From contig JARZZO010000001.1 of NCBI GenBank assembly GCA_030544215.1, forward strand, positions 44,361,098 to 44,425,097: 64,000 bases of DNA, written 5' to 3'. Below are positions 59,777 to 64,000 of this stretch, one piece after another. The translations under genes were made by a program, and so were the position numbers. Under the pieces are notes generated by a model. The model did no database searches and was not told where the DNA came from. It saw only the letters and a list, made by a program, of their open reading frames with translations. Each line of letters opens with the position of its first letter. Position 1 is the first letter of the stretch. The stretch is from Zantedeschia hybrid cultivar (Eukaryota > Streptophyta > Magnoliopsida > Alismatales > Araceae).

Positions 59777-61363
59777 TGTTAGAATTGGGTGGCCTCAAAG
59801 CCAATCATTGTACATTCTAGTTCAGATTATTAATAAAGTCAATTATTTCTTCATTTATAGTTCTCGCAAATTAACTATCGTAATGAAGGTCCATAGACAA
59901 ATGTATGAGATATTGAATCATGATGAGATCATGATAGTGAGATCAATATCCTCAGTCAATTGTCTTAAACAGTTCTCGATCATAGGATATTTGAGATGGA
60001 CATTAAATATCCGATAAGATCGACACAAGTTATGTCTGCTCATATGATGAGGGTAAATGATCTCACATTCACTCGTGTGGTGACACTAAGACAAACAAGT
60101 GGGTGCTCATTAGAGAATGAGTTCACTGAATAGACCTAAATAAGAATTTCTGGATGGTAATTATACCTATTAGTCAACCAGGGAATTCAATCGTTGCAGT
60201 AGCACAGTTGGTCCTTTGACCTGAGTCACCAATGATACTTTGTTTGTGGACCATTGTATCTTGATTCTCTGACTTGTGGACTTTAACCATTAAGTCCACC
60301 ATAATCGGTCTTTCAGATATAGTGGAAAGCTTGCGAAGGTAATTGAGTGAACAACAAGGGATCACTCACTCTTGGTATAAGACTGGAGAGAGAATGTCCT
60401 ATGGATGTGTACACAGAAATCTCTGGCCATGGTCAAATGAAAGAGATGTCTTTCCAGATATTAACTGTGTACTGGAATCCATCTGGATAATGCGATAGAG
60501 GGTTTGACTATAAAACCATACCCTTGCGTTATTAGGACATTGCATGAGTGAAGGATTATATCTGTGCGGTATCTGCAGAGGGAAAGGTTCAATTGAAGGG
60601 AACAGTATCCCTTATATCTTCTGGGATCATGAGGTAGTGTTTGGTGTTGTTCATGATCAGAAGGCCAAGTGATTTGATCATCAGATGATAATTCACTTGT
60701 TTATTAAATTAATCATTTAACATATGATGTTTAAATGTTAATTAATAAATATTAAACTCAAGAAACAGTTCTAAGTTTAATGGGCCTGCAACCGGACTGA
60801 TATATGGGCCTAGAGGGTCACACACATAAGAGTTCTCGTCAGACGGTGAGAGACGTTAAATTTCATACTTATTTGGGTTTTTATGAAAAGCCGCAGGATA
60901 AACATGAAGATTTAATAGAGAATTATCTAAGGCCAAACTCTTGAATAATCATGAGGATTAATCCTTGTGCTTATCCTTATTTCTATATAAGGAGGGCCAA
61001 GGGGGAGGGGTAAAAAGGTGGGTTGGACGAATTTTACACCCCAGATTCTCTCTCTCCTCTCTCTCTCTCCTTCTCTCTCTCTTGGAGTAGATCTGTCTCT
61101 CTCCGCGCATGGTGGATTTGAGATCTGGTCGGAGCACTCAAGTCGAGGAGGAAATCGCGTATGTTGCGGGAACTCGTGTGGATACTTCTAGAGATCGTGC
61201 ACGTGCGCGATTACCGAGTCGGCATCATCCACGGGAGATTCGAAACCCCGCAAAGGTGAAGAACCGTTCTTCCCGCATTTATTTTAATGTCCGTTTTACG
61301 ATCCCAACGATCGATACAATGGAATCGTTTTTATTTCCGCTGCGTTCTTGGCGATTCCTAACA
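59777..61363 (+). repeat. 5' LTR of copia D
   Basis: TGTTAGAATTGGG to GCGATTCCTAACA, 1,587 bp. TATATAAG lies at 60984-60991, followed by a CT-repeat initiator-like stretch (61045-61085). It aligns with copia B and C LTRs. The left flank GAAGG (59772-59776) would be one target duplication; the other lies outside the window. Confidence 0.88.
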
Positions 61364-61364
61364 G

Positions 61365-61380
61365 TGGTATCAGAGCCAGG
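61365..61380 (+). other. Primer binding site of copia D (tRNA-Met initiator)
   Basis: TGGTATCAGAGCCAGG, one base after the LTR, the classic plant PBS. Confidence 0.92.
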
Positions 61381-62049
61381 TTGTTGGTTCGGTCGTAAAA
61401 CGGCATCGTTTTGCGTGTTTTTCTCGTTATGCGTGAAGAACCCGTATTGTACGTGTTCTTGTGTTTAATCCGATTAAAAATGACGGATTAGTGTTCATAT
61501 GATGAACACAAACAATTTGATTATTTTTCTGTAATTTTTCGGATTTTATTTGGATTTTTCGGAGTTCTTCGTGGGACGACGAACGGGGTACTTTAGCGGC
61601 TTCGTACGCGATTCCCAAGTGTTGGGATGGCAGCCCGAATGTCCAAATCTCTTGGTGATAGTCACCTCTACGGATTGGGCATGATGATCGGCGCCGGAGT
61701 GCCCTTGGAGGTGCTGAAAATCGAGCCCAAACTCGGTTTTTTAAAACCTGCAAAATCAGATTTTAAGGGGAAGTTTAGGGCTCGATCCAAGGGCCATTTA
61801 GCCACCGCCAGCTGCCCCACCGGTGTCGGGCGGATCGCCGGCGGTGGGGGCATTGCCGGCGGTGCCTGGCGGCTCCGGTGCCGGCGCCTGGCGGCGCTGC
61901 CATGGCCTCCACCGCCGCCGGCCTGCAGCAGCTAGGGTTTGCAGGTATTTGGGAGGGGCCCGGTCGAATGTAGGAAGAAGGGGCCGGACCGTCCGGTCCC
62001 GACCCGGTCGGACCGGGCGCGGGCCGGACCGGGCGCGGGCCGGGTCGGC

Positions 62050-62200
62050 GCCCTGGCCGAGCCAGGGTTCGACCCTGGCCGAGCCAGGGCTCGGGTCTGG
62101 CTAGGCCAGACCCCCTGGCTGAGCTAGGGCTCCACCCTGGCTGAGCCAGGGCTCCACCCTGGCCGAGCCAGGGCTCCACCCTGGCCGAGCCAAGGCCCTG
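62050..62200. repeat. 22-bp GC-rich minisatellite in the copia D leader
   Basis: About six units of CCTGGCCGAGCCAGGGCTC plus CAC. Each contains the self-complementary CTGGC-CGA-GCCAG. Confidence 0.85.
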
Positions 62201-63380
62201 GGTCCGGGCCAATGGGCCCTAATGGGCTGGGCCCATTTTAATGTTTATTAAAATTGTTTTAATAACAGTTTAAACCCCATTAAACCCATTATTAGCCCAT
62301 TTTAGCCCTTTTTCAGCCTGTTTTAAAATTGTTTTAAAACATAATAATTATAGGAATAATTAATAAATGTTATTAATTATTTTTATGATTATTAACAGCT
62401 TATTAAAGTGTTTAATAACTGTTATTCAATTAAAGGGTTTTATTGTTAATAGGGTGTTAGTTAATTATTTAAAATTATTTTAGATAATTAATTTCCCTGT
62501 TAAATTAATTAGTTTTAAAATGTTTTAAACTGATTTCATGCATAACTTGATTACTTTTTCTGTTCAAATTGTTTGAATGAAGATTTAGATTAACTGAATG
62601 GTTTAGTTATTTAATTTGTCAATAATGTTTTGAATATTATTGATTATGTTGAAATAAATTTTATTTCGAAAACTAATTGGTATTATAATTTTATATTTAT
62701 AAAATTTAATACCAAACTGCAATTATGTGATGATTGTGATGCATGTGATGTGTTTTATGATGGGATGATCATGGACTTAGTATTTTCATGTGATGAATGA
62801 TGTGGATGAATGCGATGCTTATTTCATTTGGTATTTTAAATAGGACCTGCGTGTCCTCCTCTCTCTTAATCCAGATGTACTCTCTACCTCCCTATAAGAT
62901 TGTACTCCCCTTGATAAGATTAAGGTTTCTTATTGTTTTAAATGTACATTTATGGACCTGCGAGTCCTGAATTACATATTTAAATGTTTCGGATTAAGTT
63001 TAGAGGACGTGATTTTCTGAAGACACCTCTAGAGGAAGGACTCACATCAAATGGAACCAGTGTTGTTGTTTTCACATTAGGATCCTATTATGGATCATCG
63101 TTTGGCTCCGATGATTCCATAGTAGCTTGAGCAGTCCATGATCATCCCTATTTAATGTTTCTGCATATATGTGATATTTGTGGACTATGCTATCATATAT
63201 ATATATTTCTATTAAGTATAATGATACTTCAAATCGAAATTCTATTGATAGCACGATTTTTATAAATCAACTCAAAACCCTCTTTTAAAATTTAAGTTAT
63301 AAACGTGAGATATTCAGAATAATCTACGTAACCCACCATCATTATAGATCTTAGGATAATTCTTATCTCAAATGGATTTG

Positions 63381-63673
63381 TTGTGCTACCACAAGGTCTA
63401 TTTGATTTAGAAATTAACCTAGGTCTACGACATGTGATGTCATTAAGATGAATGGACTAATAGTGTAGTTTTGTTGTGCTACCACAAGGATTGCACTATG
63501 AATTCATGTCATCTAAGTAATGATGGATAAACTTAACTGAATCATTTGATTTGTTGTGCTACCACAAGGTCATTCTGATTCAGGAGTTAAATCGATCGGA
63601 TATTGCAAATGTTGCAACTGTCAAGAGTTGACTGCCTAAGGGACTTGATGTGATTTGTTGTGCTACCACAAGG
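63381..63673 (+). repeat. Periodic leader repeats of copia D
   Basis: GTTGTGCTACCACAAGG occurs four times, identically, at 63381, 63473, 63553 and 63657 (spacings 92, 80 and 104). TTGTG and CACAA can pair. These positions match the four GGGTAAACAC units of copia B in reverse. Confidence 0.92.
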
Positions 63674-63860
63674 TCACATGCATGTTGCCCGAAAGATTCT
63701 GATCCCCACTAGGAGATCACCGGAATCTCCCGTTCTGTATATTAGAGGGTCATACAGATCGCCGAAAAATAGTGGGAGCCTAAATCTAGATTAAAAGTCT
63801 TAAATCAGATTTTAAGAACTATCTGCTCATTTTTAAATTTATATTTCCATGTAGGTCGCT

Positions 63861-64000
63861 ATGTCGTCACCTAACCCCCTTTGTTGCATACTTGATGCAA
63901 ACAAACTCACGGGACCAAATTACATTGACTGGTTATGCAACCTGAAGATTGTCCTCATGTGTGAAAAGCTAGCCTATGTCCTGGATCAACTAGATCCAGT
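63861..64000 (+). CDS. gag: Copia D gag, N-terminus (runs off the window)
   Basis: The ATG at 63861 opens 46 codons without a stop to the window end: ILDANKLTGPNYIDW then LKIVLMCEKLAYVLDQLD, the start of a Ty1/copia gag. Of the four copia copies it is the best preserved and may belong to a younger element; the rest is not in view. Confidence 0.88.
   Translation, partial: MSSPNPLCCILDANKLTGPNYIDWLCNLKIVLMCEKLAYVLDQLDP

Larger units (their letters stand above)
61381..63860 (+). other. Long untranslated leader of copia D
   Basis: About 2.5 kb before gag. In order it has a GC-rich block (61790-62220) ending in a 22-bp minisatellite, an AT-rich block (62230-62720), and four periodic hairpin units (63381-63673). 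The ORFs 61627-61935 and 61775-62212 come from the GC repeats and have no family look. Confidence 0.75.

Noticed and set aside
61775..62212. 145-residue minus-strand ORF rich in Pro/Gly/Ala
   Set aside because: Produced by the GC minisatellite in the copia D leader; no start context or family pattern.
63381..63673. CRISPR-like array (identical short repeats at regular spacing)
   Set aside because: Plant retrotransposon leader context, unequal spacers related to those in copies A and B, no cas genes.

Overview
The window reads as plant nuclear DNA, most likely from an angiosperm with a repeat-rich genome. Almost all of it is nested LTR retrotransposons: a Ty3/gypsy Tekay-type chromovirus, a Ty3/gypsy Tat-type family, and Ty1/copia elements including a SIRE-like one. 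Plant hallmarks are PBS sites matching initiator tRNA-Met and probably tRNA-Arg, a TTTAGGG array, GT-AG introns of 80-100 bp, and one exon of a plant Mn-type metal tolerance protein. I saw no intact host gene, tRNA or rRNA.

Layout. 1-3475: 3' end of a Tekay chromovirus (integrase C-terminus, chromodomain, PPT, long 3' LTR). 3476-8025: badly decayed copia A, minus strand, holding five TTTAGGG units. 8026-27113: Tat copy 1 (19.1 kb) with both LTRs, gag (split by a Tekay solo LTR, 11866-13408), protease, G-patch, RT, RNase H, archaeal-type RNase H, integrase, and a five-exon gene on the opposite strand (24404 to 21642). 27114-37467: copia B, minus strand; its gag is split by a 5.8-kb solo-LTR-like element (27807-33564) that itself carries a MITE. 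37468-37973 and 49464-49689: the LTR of copia C, split by Tat copy 2 (37974-49463), a deleted sibling of copy 1. 49690-53105: SIRE-like copia gag/protease and LTR, minus strand. 53380-53529: one frameshifted MTP exon. 53530-58480: mostly unrecognised unique-looking DNA with a second MITE copy. 58480-59776: LTR-like DNA and a decayed gag-like ORF. 59777-64000: copia D, plus strand: LTR, PBS, a 2.5-kb structured leader and the first 46 codons of gag.

How it fits together. Target-site duplications (CAACA, TCTGA, CTTCT/TTCTC-type flank) and interrupted reading frames give a nesting order: MTP intron, then SIRE-like element, then copia C, then copia B, then the 5.8-kb LTR, then the MITE. All sense retrotransposon genes in view carry lesions, many of them CAG/CAA to TAG/TAA or TGG to TGA.

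Two signals stand out. First, Tat copy 1 carries an antisense gene with its own TATA box, five exons in one phase and only one stop codon. Copy 2 has lost exactly that block. Second, a ~34-bp hairpin (arms like TGAAAGGCGTC / GACGCNTTTCA) occurs at least 30 times, only inside the Tekay and Tat elements. Other families here have their own dispersed hairpins: GAGTCTGCGCA in the 5.8-kb LTR, AATCGATT in the SIRE-like LTR, and GTTGTGCTACCACAAGG or its homologue in the copia leaders.
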